This document shows, one piece after another, positions 33,711 through 46,122 of a DNA stretch of 64,000 bases (its first letter is position 1; every line of letters begins with the position of its first letter). A program made the position numbers and the translations under genes. Source of the DNA: Chlorops oryzae (taxonomy: Eukaryota > Arthropoda > Insecta > Diptera > Chloropidae); contig CM035806.1 in assembly GCA_020466095.1 (NCBI GenBank), forward strand, positions 33,848,060-33,912,059. The letters are read 5' to 3'. The notes beneath the pieces are model-generated. The model was not told where the DNA came from. It ran no database searches and saw only the letters and a program-made list of their open reading frames with translations.

Positions 33711-33868
33711 ATTATAATAAAAGTGGTATTCACACCGATGTCGATAGTTTGATAATTTGTTAGTCGACAGTTAGTCAAATCACAAAAAAAAAAAACTCCA
33801 TAAAAAAAGTAATGACTAACGAATCATCAAACTACCGACATCGCTGTGTATACTTCTATTATTCTATT
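33711..33868. mobile_element. Palindromic MITE
   Basis: CGATGTCGATAGTTTGATAA near 33736 returns as its reverse complement near 33842 with few mismatches. Similarity between the arms extends outward through AATAAAAGTG / AATAGAAGT-like sequence, so each arm is about 55 bases around a short A-rich centre. Target duplication unresolved. No coding sequence. Confidence 0.75.
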
Positions 33869-34275
33869 GAGTCAACAATGGTTACGATAATTTTAACCTT
33901 TCCCGAAGGCGCTTTGTGCAGTGCCATTAAATGTTTTTATGTAAATCTAAATAAATAGGTTTCATAGATTTTCCTGATCATCCCGTTCTTTTAATTCTCT
34001 AAAGTTCGTTAACCTTTTCGGGAAAACTGGGACAATTCCACCGAAAATGCTAACCACGATCATATAGAATTTCCCACCTAATATATATGCTTGAAAATAT
34101 TTTTAGTGCATTTGTGAGGGCTCATGTGTCCGGGGATTATTGCACTGAAATCAAATGTCCAAGGATAGAAAAATGATTTTCAGGGGTCGATTGACGAAAA
34201 AGATATCCACAGAGTGTCTCAGTTCACGTCACTGAAAGCGTAGAAAAAAAAAATTGCGACTGCGAGTGCCGCTAA

Positions 34276-34874
34276 TGCTATGTTCTCACTAGGCCGGGTT
34301 AGGGTTATCGGCAAAACCCAGTGTTTCAAATATCAAAACGCATATAAAAAAAAATCATCTAACCCGAAAATAAACCCTGGGTTAACATTTAACTTTGAGG
34401 TTAGCGCAGAGTTGCATTTGAAATTTTCAGTTAAATTTTCTAACACCGAGTACAACAACCGGGTAAAAATTTAATACGACATTGGCAGGAAGCTTTCCCG
34501 TGCAGAAAATAAGTGGGGAAGGATGCACGTATATGGATATGTAAATTTTAATCACAGGTTGTGGAACGTTTTGTGATGCCGCTTTCACTATTAGCTCCAT
34601 TAATCTTTTTTTGTTTCTACGGATATTGCAATGGTCTTCTAATATTATTGCTTCCAATATTCCTTTGGCTTTTTCTGCTTCTTTAAACATTTCTAATAAA
34701 GCAAATTCCATTTTTATTTGCAATTTTTCGATGATATAGTATATCGATATACCTTGCGCGTTTTTTATATTTCAAACTCCCAAGCCGGACATTATCGCAT
34801 GCATGTAATGAAAACAGCGGCCATCTCCCAAAAAACTTCAATAACAGTAAGAGTTAGTGAGTGAGAACATAGCA
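34276..34874 (-). mobile_element. PIF/Harbinger-like element, 599 bp, TAA duplication
   Basis: Perfect 15-bp terminal inverted repeats TGCTATGTTCTCACT, flanked by TAA at 34273-34275 and 34875-34877. A TWA trinucleotide duplication is typical of PIF/Harbinger. Inside, a minus-strand open frame from 34723 starts with ATG (MQIKMEFALLEMFKEAEKA) and continues through IRRNKKRLMELIV. It may be the N-terminal part of a transposase or accessory protein, but I cannot match it with confidence. GGGTTAG / CTAACCC motifs sit near the left end. Confidence 0.8.
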
Positions 34875-34877
34875 TAA

Positions 34878-36425
34878 AGAAGGAATTGACACTGAGATCG
34901 AGTTTCGAGGCTCTCCATCACTCGTAAAATACCAATAGCCAAATCCAAACTCCCACAATCGGGTCGGTTCTGGGGCTCCCGGTCCCCTCAATATCATGTT
35001 TAAGGTCATATGATCAACTTTTCGCATAAAGCCACCCACAACATAAATAATTCCAGTTTGACCGTTTGACCCAATAACCATCCATCAACCCAATCCCTCT
35101 GATGAAGGTTTGCCTAGAGCCGCGGGTGTAACAAGCCCGTAACCGGCCAAGGACTGCCGCCTCGCGCGTGAATTTCCAAGTATGTTGGACACAATTTTTT
35201 CGCGTCCTATTTTGGTTTATTTTTTTTTTCTGAGAATATCTTTGCTTCATTAGCTAACTTATAAGATAAAGCAGAGTTCCATGAGCTTTAAATATGGAAA
35301 ATTTAGAATAACAGTAGAAAGCATAAATACCTATCACTCGCATGAGAACGATGCCGGGTGGCTTACTGCCAACGACCTTGTTAATTGATTAAATTAATTT
35401 TGCTATATAAAGTTGATCAGTCTTCCTGTGAAATTCGTTGAGGTCTCAATCCAACTAAATTTTCACCCATCACTCGTTTCATTTTTTATCTTATTCTCTC
35501 GTAGAAAAGCTCAATGAGAGCGTCTTTCAAATCGTTTCGATACCTCTTATCGCAAATAGAATCACTCACCTTGCACCACAACTTTATCGCTCTATTCGTG
35601 ACGTACTCTCCGCTCTCAAAAGTTATCAAAAAACGTAAAGCGAAATTTAAAACGTTAATATATGTTCGCACTTTCAAACGACACAAAAACAATTGAAACA
35701 AGTCTAAAAAAAAAACACTTTGGACAAAACTTTCAATGTTCACTGAATTGTTTAGTTTCGCGGAAAAGATGGCAAGATAGAAGGAGAAGGAACGAGAGGG
35801 AATTAGCGAATACTTGAAGTCTGTGCTAACATTAAATTTTTGCAAAAGAAAAATATTATCCGCCTCAGACTCGCTAGCACCTCAATTTCGTTGAATTTAT
35901 GCCAAAATACTAACGACAGCCGCAAATTTTGCTGCCAGGAAAGCCCCTTTTGTTTATTTCTTCTCAGAGCTTCACAGAGAGCGATCGAAATTTTCTTGCT
36001 ATTCATTCTAACGAGCCCGAACCGAAAGTGCGATGCGATTTTTAATGCAGAAAAGAGAATATTCTATCGATAGAATGAATCATGCAATTTCACATACCTA
36101 CATATGTTTGTACCTACATATCTCGCTTATTTAGATATGAGGAGAACGTAATGTTTGTGCGTCTGAACGCCATCGCTTTGAACACGAATTATTCATCAAA
36201 TTCAAAGTCACACATTCACTGTATAACAGTTATTCTCTAACTTAACTTATCATCAATTGTGGCTGACAAAATGTTCACTTTTCCTTTCACAAGTATTCGC
36301 TATACTTATTATATTTTATATCCCGGCAGATGGATCCATTCTTGAAATAAATTCGCATTCCACAAAGAGTAAGAGATTGCACTTTCAAAGATTTACGAAC
36401 GGACTCATACTTAGTTGTATGTAGT
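34878..36425. other. Non-coding stretch
   Basis: No gene recognised. Open frames on both strands at 35486-36073 lack domains and splice context. Confidence 0.45.
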
Positions 36426-36429
36426 TTGG

Positions 36430-36870
36430 GACTTCAGATATTGAGAGGGCGAGCGAGCGAGAACGAGAGTGAGCGAGAGAGAGCAAGGGAGCGAGCAAGA
36501 GAGAGATAGAGAGCAGAGAGCGCGAGAGAGCGCGAGAGAGTGAGATAGAGCGCGAGAGAGAGTGAAAGAGCAGCGAGAGAGTGAGAGAGCGCGAGAGAGA
36601 GTAACAGATAGAGCGAGAGAGAAAGGGCAAGAGAGGGAGATAGCGAAAGAGAGGGCGAAAGAGAGAGAGGGAGCAAGAGAGAGACGGATAAAGAGCGAAA
36701 GAGAGAGAGAGAGAGAGCGAGGCATACAGCAAGAGAGAGGGAAAGAGAAAGAGAGGAAGAGAAAGAGAGGAGGAGGGAAAGGGAGAGCGAGAAGAAGAAG
36801 GAGACGGAGACGGAGATAAAAGGAGATAGAAGATAGGCGAGAGAGAGCGAGAGCGAGAGAGAGATCATAA
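36430..36870. repeat. GAGAGAGCGA polypurine tract
   Basis: About 440 bases with G and A dominating the plus strand, and a C about every 8-12 bases (GAGAGAGCGAGAGAGA). It is nearly the reverse complement in style of the tract at 5.06-5.5 kb. GAGAG cores are very frequent. Confidence 0.95.
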
Positions 36871-37325
36871 TCTGTCAACAACAATTCAATGTCATTTCAA
36901 CGATTAAAGTTTTCCCTGCGATCATCAGTAGATTTTATTTTTGACCATCTCATCATTTAAACATTCTTACAAAATAAATTGCCTTAAACTTCAAATCTTT
37001 TTCCAGTCTTGCTTAAACCTTATGCCAACGTATTGCTTAATGAGTGCACCTGACTTTTATGCAACTTTATACTTCTAGTACGCTCTTATAAGCAATTCGC
37101 CTTTCATGCTCATCACTGAGAACTCAACGTTTTCTGCTATCTTAAATGAAAATCCAGTGCCGTAGGTAAGGGGGTAAGGGGTAGTTCCTCGTCGAAATCT
37201 TGGACATGCATCCGTAGAGGGGGAATATCGGAGTGCAGGTGTGTTTCTATTTTCGTATTGCAATGACTCGGACACTCTCTTCCCACCCTCCAACTTCCAC
37301 GGGCCATACAACTTCTTCGATATAC

Positions 37326-37357
<32 letters not shown>

Positions 37358-39756
37358 TTATGTTTTTATCCGGTTTTATCCCCTTTTTAAGGGAAAAGCT
37401 ACCTGCGTCACTGTAACAGATGAAAAAGAAAATATAAAAACCTACGATTTTGACTGTCAACGCAATCATTGTCAGTTCCATAAGCATTAATCTCATGCCA
37501 CAATTCCAGGAGCGAAACGAGAGCAATAAGAATACAACAACGCATCACGTGGCAATAAAGAAAAACGCCATAAATAAACAGGATGGGATGGAGGCGGGCT
37601 AAAAAACAACGGCTACAACAATCCCAAATGTGGTTTGGGGTCTAAAATCGGAGAAACCGACTTTAAAACAACCCCGAACAACGAGAGATGCGGCATGCAA
37701 GGGCGAAAAAAAGGGGGAAATCGCAGCAGGTTGCGAGTAAATTGGAAAAAATCACACAAGCACACTCAACTCCGACTCCTTCGACTCAGATTCAGATTCA
37801 GATTCAGAATCAGCCTCGGACTCCGACTCCAACTCCGACTCCGACTTACGATACAACAATGACAACAAACAATGATCCAAAGATGATAATGACGTCGATG
37901 TTTATATTGTGTACGCTTATAAAAATCATGATAACAATGATGACGATGATGATGAGTACTCTACAGCGAAGAGCAAAAGAAAAAAAATAAAATAAAAATG
38001 GAAGGAAATAATAATAAAAGAAGAAATGATGAGAAGAGGAGATGCACGGTTTTAATTAAAAAACTTCGTTTTTTTTTTCATTTTTTTTTTTCTTTTTTTT
38101 TTTTTTTTTTGCTTTGCGAATGTCGGTGGAAAAATCGCTTAGGAAAATGGGAAGATCCGACGTAAATTGAGACGCACTCAACTCAACATTTTTAACAATT
38201 TCGAATGAAGTGCACGACCAGACCGCCCAAACCCCAGCCCGCCCACTCACCACGCACCATGACTCGAAAGCGCTGTCATTTGCAACGTTTTTAAAAGCGT
38301 CATTTCCTTTGCTGACTCTGCTCCTTTAATCAGGACAGCCCTTGGCTCCGATTTTTGATTCAGAGCGTAAAAAAGCGCGTGGCTCTCCGAATACTCGTAT
38401 TCATTGCATGGTTTTTATTATTAATAAATGGCGAGTATATCATTTCCTGCCGTTTCCCATTTGCGTAAATGTATAAACAAATTCTCATTAGATGGCGTCT
38501 TTTATTATTAGGTACATACCTTTTTAAAGGTGGTTTTTTTTTTTAGATACATTTATGAAAAGCGCGAGGAAAATATTACTTAATAAGGTGAAAAAAGTGG
38601 TAGCGAAAAGGTGGAAGACAGTCGAATGAAGGATCATGGATTCTTCCCATTTCGGTTAGTGATCCAACGGTTAAAATTTTGAAGAAACAAAAGAAGTTCC
38701 GACCTTGCTTCCTTTATCACCCGAAAAGTTATATAAATGGAAAGTTGAGAAGGCACTTAAACGGAGCTTAGATTCGGCTGAGAATTTGTGCCGGATAGCC
38801 GAAAAATATTCCGTATGTGGCATATCAAACTACATTTTTAACTCTCCGCATTTTACTTCCATCCATCCGGATAGTTTTAGGTGCATTTGTAATATTTTTT
38901 CCTACTGCCGCACACTGTTGCCAGTTTAAGGGAATCTCCCCTAATTTCAAAGACATTTCTGATCTTTAGTGAAGTCTTCAGGCAGAATAGTTGTTAGAGA
39001 AATTTTTATGAGACCAAGTTTTTGTTTTAAGAACGATTTCAAAATTAAACTTAAGGGAATCTTGGCCTTGTTTTGAGACATTCAGGGACCATACCACTAA
39101 AAAACTGGCTGCCACATCAAAACATGAAAAATTTTGTTGTTCTTTTACATTTCTACCAAACCCCAAAAGCTGTCATCGCTTAAAATATGTTCCATGTACT
39201 CATTTGATCATGAAAAAGGCACTTTTTTTATTTTTCTTATTATTATTTATTTTTTTTTTTTCTCTATATCTCCTGAGGATTCGTTGTTGGATATTTTAAT
39301 GCATTAATAACTCCCATAGCCCACAAGCATTCCAAAGTCAACCCCGAATAACTACTAACAGGTTCTCCCCTCTCTCTTTCTCTCCCTCACTCCGTCACTC
39401 GATGCTTCTTGCTTGGTTCTATCTCGAAAATTCTTACTCCTGAAATGAAAGGAACAAAAAAATGACAACTAAACATCAATCAATTGAATGAATTCGAAGA
39501 ACTACCTAGATACATAAGTACGTTGAATACAAATTTTCTGTCTGAAAATTCCTCGCATTCCCTTCGCTAAGAGGCACTTGCTGAATAATCTCCACGCTCC
39601 ATGAAAAAAGCTTGAGCATTTCCTCGTTTAAGAAAGTGTGTAAATTCTTTTAATGCTCACTTATCGTTCAAAAGGGCCATCTGAAATTCGCAACAACAGC
39701 GACCATCCTGCAATCCATCGTCCTTTTGGCACTGCTCCCGCATTAGAGCAACACAA
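36871..39756. other. Non-coding stretch with simple repeats
   Basis: No gene recognised. Contains an A run (about 37327-37349), a CGACTCCGACTC / CAGATTCAGATT hexamer-like region (about 37765-37850), and T runs (about 38069-38110). Confidence 0.5.
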
Positions 39757-39759
39757 ACT

Positions 39760-39813
<54 letters not shown>
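39757..39813. repeat. (CT)n microsatellite
   Basis: About 55 bases of CT repeats with one TT interruption. Confidence 0.95.
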
Positions 39814-40849
39814 AATAATGAAGCTCGTAATGGTGCGATGATTCCTCGTGCAAGGGAAACACGTGTACAGCGCGTTAAAATCTCAACTTTTACGAGCTAA
39901 ACAATCGTTCATGCTGCCATGTGGCCATTGTTTTAGTCCAACACCGACCGTTGACGCCCCATGCCCCAATGGTGAATCCTTGATCATACTTGATTCAGCT
40001 GTGCAGCGCATTCCACACGCCTCACACCACACTCACTCCCACCGCTCCTCTCGTTTTATTCTTTCATTTTCTGCTTGCTTGTTTTGTCGCAGCTAAAATA
40101 TTGACTGCAACTAAAAGTGCAACAACAACAAAAACTACAACTCGAGGGTCGTAAAATTCTCACTTTTCTTTCCAGGCAGTTAGAAACTCTCACCACCAGG
40201 CCCGGCAACGCACTCCCTTTCCGTGTTCAACTCTAAAGTGGCATTTGTCAACGTTCATGTCTGCGATTTGCCTTCAACCGATGTTCATTTCAGTTCGTGT
40301 TGCGAAATGTTTCAAGTTCTGTTGGCGTAAGTTTGATGTTTTTTATTTAAATTTAATTTTTTTTTTTTTTTTTTTGACTAAATCGTAACAGAGCTTCGTA
40401 TTGAGTTTGTTGCTCTGTTTTCAGTTGAGAGATACAGAGAGAGAGAGAGAAAAGCTTCTTCAAAAAGTTGAACGATTTTGAAGTTGTTCCCCAAACAATT
40501 TCTGACAGTAATTAAAATACTTTTCGCTGTTTGCCAATTAAATTCTATTGGACTAGCAAGGATCAAACTTTGAAAATGGGGGTTGCAATGCCTTTATGTA
40601 TGCTTTGATTTTTTTCGGCTCCAAAAATCGTTAGTCTTATCCACCCAATTACCTTAATTAATTGCGTTAACTTTTTTCAAATTGATAAAATATCTTAAAA
40701 GCACCAGCTTCTTACGTTGATTATCTTTTCAGATTGCAAACACTTCATGGGAATGCTGAATCAATGGAAATCTCGCTAAGCTCTTAGTGCAACAAAAAGG
40801 TAAGTGTTAATTGAATAAAACTCTATGAAAACATCAAAGACTTCAAAGT
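39814..40849. other. Non-coding stretch
   Basis: Moderately GC-richer between 39840 and 40330, but no exon or motif I can support. T run near 40359-40375. Confidence 0.45.
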
Positions 40850-41530
40850 TTTCAGGATATTTCTATTATCCGGGGTATAATTTCAAGAAAATGTTACATT
40901 TTTGAAATTGATCATAAATGTAAGAGTCAGAGCCGCTGTGTTCGATTTTGTTATAATAGTTATCCGGAAGTTTTCGAGGATATTTCTATTATCCGCCGGT
41001 ATAATTTCAAGAAAATGTTACATTTTTGAAATTGAGTCATAATTGAAAGTCAGAGACGCTGTTCCGATTTTTTTTAATTATCCGGAAAGTTTTCAGGATA
41101 TTTATATTATCCGCCTGGGTAATTTCGAGAAAATTTTACATTTTTGAAATTGATCATAAATGTAAGAGTCAGAGCCGCTGTATCCGATTTTGTTATAAGT
41201 AGTTAACCGGAATGTTTGAGGATATTTCTATTATCCGCCCGGATAATTTCGAAAAAAATTTTACATTTTTGAAGATGGTCATCAATATGAAAGTCAGAGA
41301 CGCTGTATCCGATTTTTTTTTAGTTATCCGGAAAGTTTTCAGGATATTTCTATATATCCGCTTGGGTAATTTCGAGGAAATTTTACATTTTTGAAATTGA
41401 TCAATGACCATCAATTTGAAAATAAGAGCGGCTGTTCCGAATTTTTATCTGTTATTTGGAAAGGTTTCAGGATATATTATCCGGTTGAATAATTTCAAGA
41501 AAATGTTACATTTTTGAAATTAAAACTGCC
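40850..41530. repeat. Tandem array, ~121-bp unit, about 5.5 copies
   Basis: The landmark AGGATATTTCTATTATCCG recurs at about 40855, 40978, 41094, 41218, 41340 and (decayed) 41468, giving periods of about 116-128 bases. Each unit also contains TTTTACATTTTTGAAATTGA and AGAGTCAGAG.CGCTG. A diverged piece with CCGGATAAATTTCATCCGG lies at about 42244-42262, beyond an inserted hAT MITE. Confidence 0.88.
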
Positions 41531-41733
41531 ATCGACTCAAAAGTCCTATCGAAAAATTGCTAAATGTACTTACTTAAGTAATTATTTGTTTTAAATTATC
41601 AGTCATAGTGGGACGCGTAGATAGATGTAAGATATTGTAGGTACTTATATGGGTAGTACATTTGCTGAAATGTCATCTATTAATAATCGCCAAAATATAT
41701 TTAATACATTCAGGGCTTCCAGCTTATTTATAT

Positions 41734-42199
41734 TAGTGATGTTACGAATGTGGTTTTTTACACATTCGCGAATGCAAATGCGAATATCTGTCGCCGATAT
41801 TCGCGAATACGAATGCGAATGTTAAGTTTTAAATTAAGCGCCACTTATCTATGCTTTGGTTTTGGCAGCTGAGCGTGCCGTGTAAGCCCACATATTTTTT
41901 GTTAGAGTGCTGCCCAATGATCCAAAAAAAGAAGTTATTTAATTAATCTGTTTTCGTAAGGAAAATTAATTTAAATTTGTTCTAAAAGCCTTTTTTGAAT
42001 AACTTTTAAATATGGTTTTGAAATCTACACTTCAATAAACATATCAAATCAATCTACATAAAAGAAATACATAAGATCCATAGGATTTGTTTATTTTTCG
42101 GACGTTAATATTCGCATAAAAATTTGCGTATGCGAATGCGAATACGAATGTCCAGAAATATGCAAATATTCGCGAATGCGAATATTCGCAACATCACTA
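41734..42199. mobile_element. hAT-type MITE, 466 bp, TTCGCGAATGC-rich ends, 8-bp duplication
   Basis: Ends TAGTGATGTTACGAAT and TAGTGATGTTGCGAAT (reverse strand), flanked by identical ATTTATAT at 41726-41733 and 42200-42207. Both subterminal regions are packed with ATTCGCGAATGCGAAT-like repeats. Coding capacity is lost. The TAGTG end resembles the MITE at 25.9 kb, but the internal sequences differ. Confidence 0.93.
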
Positions 42200-42914
42200 A
42201 TTTATATTCTAACATAATACAGAGAGAAATATGAAATTATCTTGCCGGATAAATTTCATCCGGCTTAGATTTTTGTCAGATATTCGATATCCTCTTATCC
42301 GGAAATTTCGCTAACCGCCATATTTCTGACCTATAATAAGTTCAACAAAAATATTTAAAAAACAGTGGAGTACCTTTCTTTTAAGTAAACGATTGGAAAA
42401 AAGAATCTTCTCGACCCTGAGGTCTTTGAAACACTAAAGCTTATGGTTTTTAATAACTGACCGCTTGGAGTGAATTTCAATAGCTCACCACACTTTGGAG
42501 TGAAAAGTTTGAGTGTATTTGAGTGGGAAATATTTTTCTTGCTGATCTCTTTTATGCCACTAAAATTCAAAAATAATCATCACTTGTCTTTCTCAATGAC
42601 TTACAAATTTCTCTTCATACACCTGTTGCTTGTTGTTGCTGTTGTTGTGCACCAAAAGAGTCTTAGCCAAAAGCAGGTGTGGTGAAAATATTCATCAAAA
42701 TAGCCACACACACACACACACACACACACCACAACTCAACAATGGTCAAAACAGAAAATGGAAAAATAAGAAAACCGGAATTCGTTGGTGAAAAAGCGAA
42801 GAAAATAAACAGCAATAAAGCTAAGGCCGATATTATTGCGCGGCGACTTTCATTAGCCGATGAGTTTGTTGTTGTGGTTAAAACGTAGCTGTTTCATTGA
42901 TCGAGTAAACGGAG

Positions 42915-42950
42915 TTCAGTTAGTCGGTAACGAATTGCCCTCAGCGACGG
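42915..42950 (+). promoter_or_regulatory. Candidate core promoter (Inr + DPE) of the Gln-rich gene
   Basis: TTCAGTTAG places an initiator A at 42918. CGACGG begins exactly at +28, close to the DPE consensus (R)GWYV. The pair would give a 466-nt 5' UTR before the ATG at 43384. A short frame at 42742-42888 (MVKTENGKIRKPEF...) lies just upstream of this site and would not be in the transcript. Confidence 0.45.
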
Positions 42951-43383
42951 TTTATGCATTTGAAAATGCGCGGTTAATTTCAATTCGAAAAGGAGAAACA
43001 AAAAGTTGAACGGCGATTCGCGTTCGTTTCCTTCGATGCAATCAGCTCAAGAGTTGTCGGTTTATTTATTTATTTTTTTCATTTTTTATTTGCAATCGCG
43101 CATACGGTACTGCTTTGGTTATTGTACAAATTGTTTCGCGCCTTGATCTTGATCAACCATATTGGCGTGCTATGCTCAATGCAATAATTGCTGGATCGAT
43201 TCAACATTTATTGATTTAGAGCACGTAATTAGAGTAAGCGGATTGATTGATGGATGGATACATGGATGGATAGATGAATGGATCACTGGAAATAACATTT
43301 TTATTATTGTTCTGGATGTTATCGTTGACAGTTATTGTGAAGAAAAACTCGATTGATTTATATTGAATTGCAAATACCTTAAA

Positions 43384-45163
43384 ATGTTGAACCCGCACCA
43401 ACAACAACAACAACAACAGCAGCAACAGCAAGTTGTTAAATCAACGAAATTCAATGTCAAAGGCATTCAACTATTGATGCCGAAAAATTGGTGGAAAATT
43501 TGTGTGTCCCACGGACATGATCCAAAAAAATTCTATCGAGAAATAATCGTTGGGCACATTCGGAAAGATGAAGTCGAAAATGTTTCAACAAAATCAACGT
43601 CGGTGGTTGATTCGGCAGCAACAACGATTACAGCCAATTCTCATATTGAATCCAGTTCACAACGGTCCTTGCATGACAGTGCCAAATTATTTCCACGAAA
43701 TATGCCTAGCATCAGGCGCAGTCGCCGGCGCATAAAATTACAGCAACAGACACACCAGCACCAGCAGCAATTCAACAATAATAACGACGAATGCCAAACA
43801 AATGCTGCAATCAATCATAAAACGAATAATGCCGCAATTGCCGGCGGTGGACATTCGTTGAAAAAACTGAAGCACACATGCAATCGTTCTAGCGTTTCGA
43901 CGGTAACCAAATTGACACCGAAAAAGCTAAAAGCAACATGCTCGAAAAATCGTGCCAACAATATAAAAACCAAGGTCGCCAAAAGAGTTGCAACGACGAC
44001 AACGACGACAACGAATCCAATGGAATCCAATGAAAATCAAGCGAAAACAATTAAATGCACTCAATTGCCACTCTCACCGAAAGCAACGCAATTTGCGACA
44101 AACTTTCCAAATTCCTTCCAGAGTCATCATCAGTTTAATGAACACTCCCAGCAATCAAGCCTTATAAGCTACGATCTAAGTCGTTCGACAAGTCGCCAAA
44201 GCTGTTTTCTGGATGCAAAAGCCATCGGTGCAAATAGCATTGACACCAATGATCATATTGGCCATGGCATCATCAGCAATTTCATCAAGCCAAAAGCAAC
44301 AACGACGGCAACAAGAATAACAACAGCAGCAGCAATAACAACTGCTACAACAGCAGCAATAACAATAACAACGAACACGTCAGCGACAACAGCCATCATT
44401 GATGACACATTTCTATCATCGGGCATTTCATGCGGTGGCGAGACAACTCATTCAGAAACAAGTTGTTGTCACTCGCCAGCTCATCCAACAAGTAGCCCAA
44501 ATAGTAATAAGAACAATATCGATCATCGTCATCATCATGATCGTCATTTTCAGCAGCAGCACCAGCAGCAGAATGATCATGTTGGCGGTGTTGATGATAA
44601 CAACGACGATCACGATCACGATCACGACGATGACGATGCACTCATTGAAGCAGAATTGGCAATGATTATTGGTAAAAGCAAGAATAGCATAATCGAGAAC
44701 GACGGTGGAGTAGAGCAACCATCCAACATCACCAGCAAGTCCATTTCGAAAGTCAATAAATTAAACTCCCCACCAACACTTGCTCTGCCCGTTAACGATT
44801 TACGCAATTTGAATATGCGACGCAATCGTTCCGCATTCATTTGGATGCATTCCACGTTTGACGATAAGCTCGATGGGCACTCTGTCATTGCTGATGATAT
44901 GCAATTGAGCGATATTGAAGAGCAATTGGCCAAAGTTACCATTGAAAAGGAACAGCAACACCAATGCCAGCAGCAACAGCAAGAGCAACAGCATCAGCAA
45001 ATGCACCAGCAGGAACATCAAAATATCATTAAAGAAGGCGATTGTGTTGATGGCACTAGAATTGGCCTTCCAGCCACCGCCACCGCCACCGCCACCACGC
45101 CACTGCAATGGCAATGGCAACCAAACCCAAATCCAGACCCAAGTCGGCATTTGTCGCTAAAAC
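43384..45163 (+). CDS. Long first coding exon of an unrecognised Gln/His/Asp-rich protein
   Basis: I start at ATG 43384 (MLNPHQQQ...); a longer frame upstream has no ATG. The exon gives 593 complete codons and ends at a consensus donor AAAC|GTAAGT (45163/45164), leaving phase 1; read-through meets a stop at 45204, so the protein continues in an unseen exon. Residues 6-16 are Gln. A compact block follows: FNVKGIQLLMPKNWWKICVS (23-42), then HGHDPKKFYREIIVGHIRKD, which looks like a folded or conserved motif. The middle is low-complexity (Thr/Ala, Asn, His-Gln, and an Asp-His stretch DDHDHDHDDDD). Near the C-terminal side are LNMRRNRSAFIWMHSTFDDK and DMQLSDIEEQLAKVTIEKEQ, the latter helix-like, before a second Gln/His-rich stretch. 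The composition suggests a nuclear or RNA-related regulator, but I do not recognise the gene. Confidence 0.75.
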
Positions 45164-45598
45164 GTAAGTTTTATCTTCGCATTTTTCTTAAGCTTAGACC
45201 TTAAGCTTCGCAAGCATTAAAAGTTTTACGATTCCCGCGGACGAAGCGCTACCACAAGAAGCGATCAGTAAAAATAGAATTTTATGATTCCTTCGGGCAT
45301 TTTAATGATTTGTTGATTAGTTGCTTTATAGCGCATTTGGGTACTCAACGATATTCACAGGCATTGAATTCGATTTGCTCATTTGTAATTTTGCTGAAAT
45401 TTCTTTTCGTTTTCCTTTTATGATTTCCCCCCCGCATTGAATTCTTTTTCTTCCATAAATTGACCAATGAAAGAGTGAAAGATTCCTAAGACTTTAATTA
45501 TGATCGTCTCTCGAACAAGAACAATAAGGTTTTGATGATTCTCCTTAATACTCTGAAAGATGAAATTACCTTAAGCCTTTAGACCTGACTTTTTGTTT
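45164..45598 (+). other. Start of the downstream intron
   Basis: Begins with the GTAAGT donor and is AT-rich with no obvious following exon. No acceptor and exon pair in the right phase was identified downstream within the window. Confidence 0.5.
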
Positions 45599-46122
45599 TT
45601 AACCCTTTTCTGCATGAAATATTAAATTGGAAATATGTTTTTTTTTGGCAGTTAATCATTTTATTAACCCTTTGCTGCATGATATGTTATGTGGAAATAA
45701 TTTTTTTCGCTGGAAATGGTTTTATTAACCCTTTGCTGCATGATACGTTATGTGGAAATAATTTTTTTCGCTGGCAATGGTTTTATTAACCCTTTGCTGC
45801 ATGATATGTTATGTGGAAATAATTTTTTCGCTGGAAATGTTTTTATTAACCCTTCAATGGTTGATACAATATCAAAAACGTGGCAAAAAACCAAAAAAAA
45901 TTCCCATAATAAATGGTTTTGTTTAGGCTTCAAAAATATTGTGCGTTCGTCGTTTTTTGTCAGAAACCATATATGGGTTCATATGCGGGAAAGGGTTAAA
46001 TATTTTTAATATTTGATTTTTTTTCCAATCGGGCTTAAGCTAAATTTATTCTTATTCGATAGTTAAAAAAAAAAAAAAAATTTAATGCCCTCAATTGGTC
46101 ACGTCAAATATGAAAGGGTTAA
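45599..46122. mobile_element. TTAA-flanked (piggyBac-type) repeat with tandem 61-bp end units
   Basis: Starts TTAACCCTTT and ends AAAGGGTTAA (46113-46122), with a second AAAGGGTTAA inside near 45990. TTAA duplication with CCYT-type ends is the piggyBac signature. The left end is amplified: the unit TTAACCCTTTGCTGCATGAT recurs at about 45664, 45725 and 45786 (period 60-61 bases), with degenerate units at 45599 and 45846. The right part (ACCATATATGGGTTCATATG, GGGCTTAAGCTAA, CTCAATTGGTCACGTCAA) is shared with the copy at 60.7-62.5 kb. No transposase similarity. Confidence 0.82.

Noticed and set aside
36384..36884. Overlapping Ser/Leu/Arg frames of 115-157 codons
   Set aside because: Translation of the GAGAGAGCGA tract in three frames at once.
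43363..43383. Upstream extension of the Gln-rich exon to 43363
   Set aside because: That position is TTG, not ATG; the first ATG in frame is 43384.
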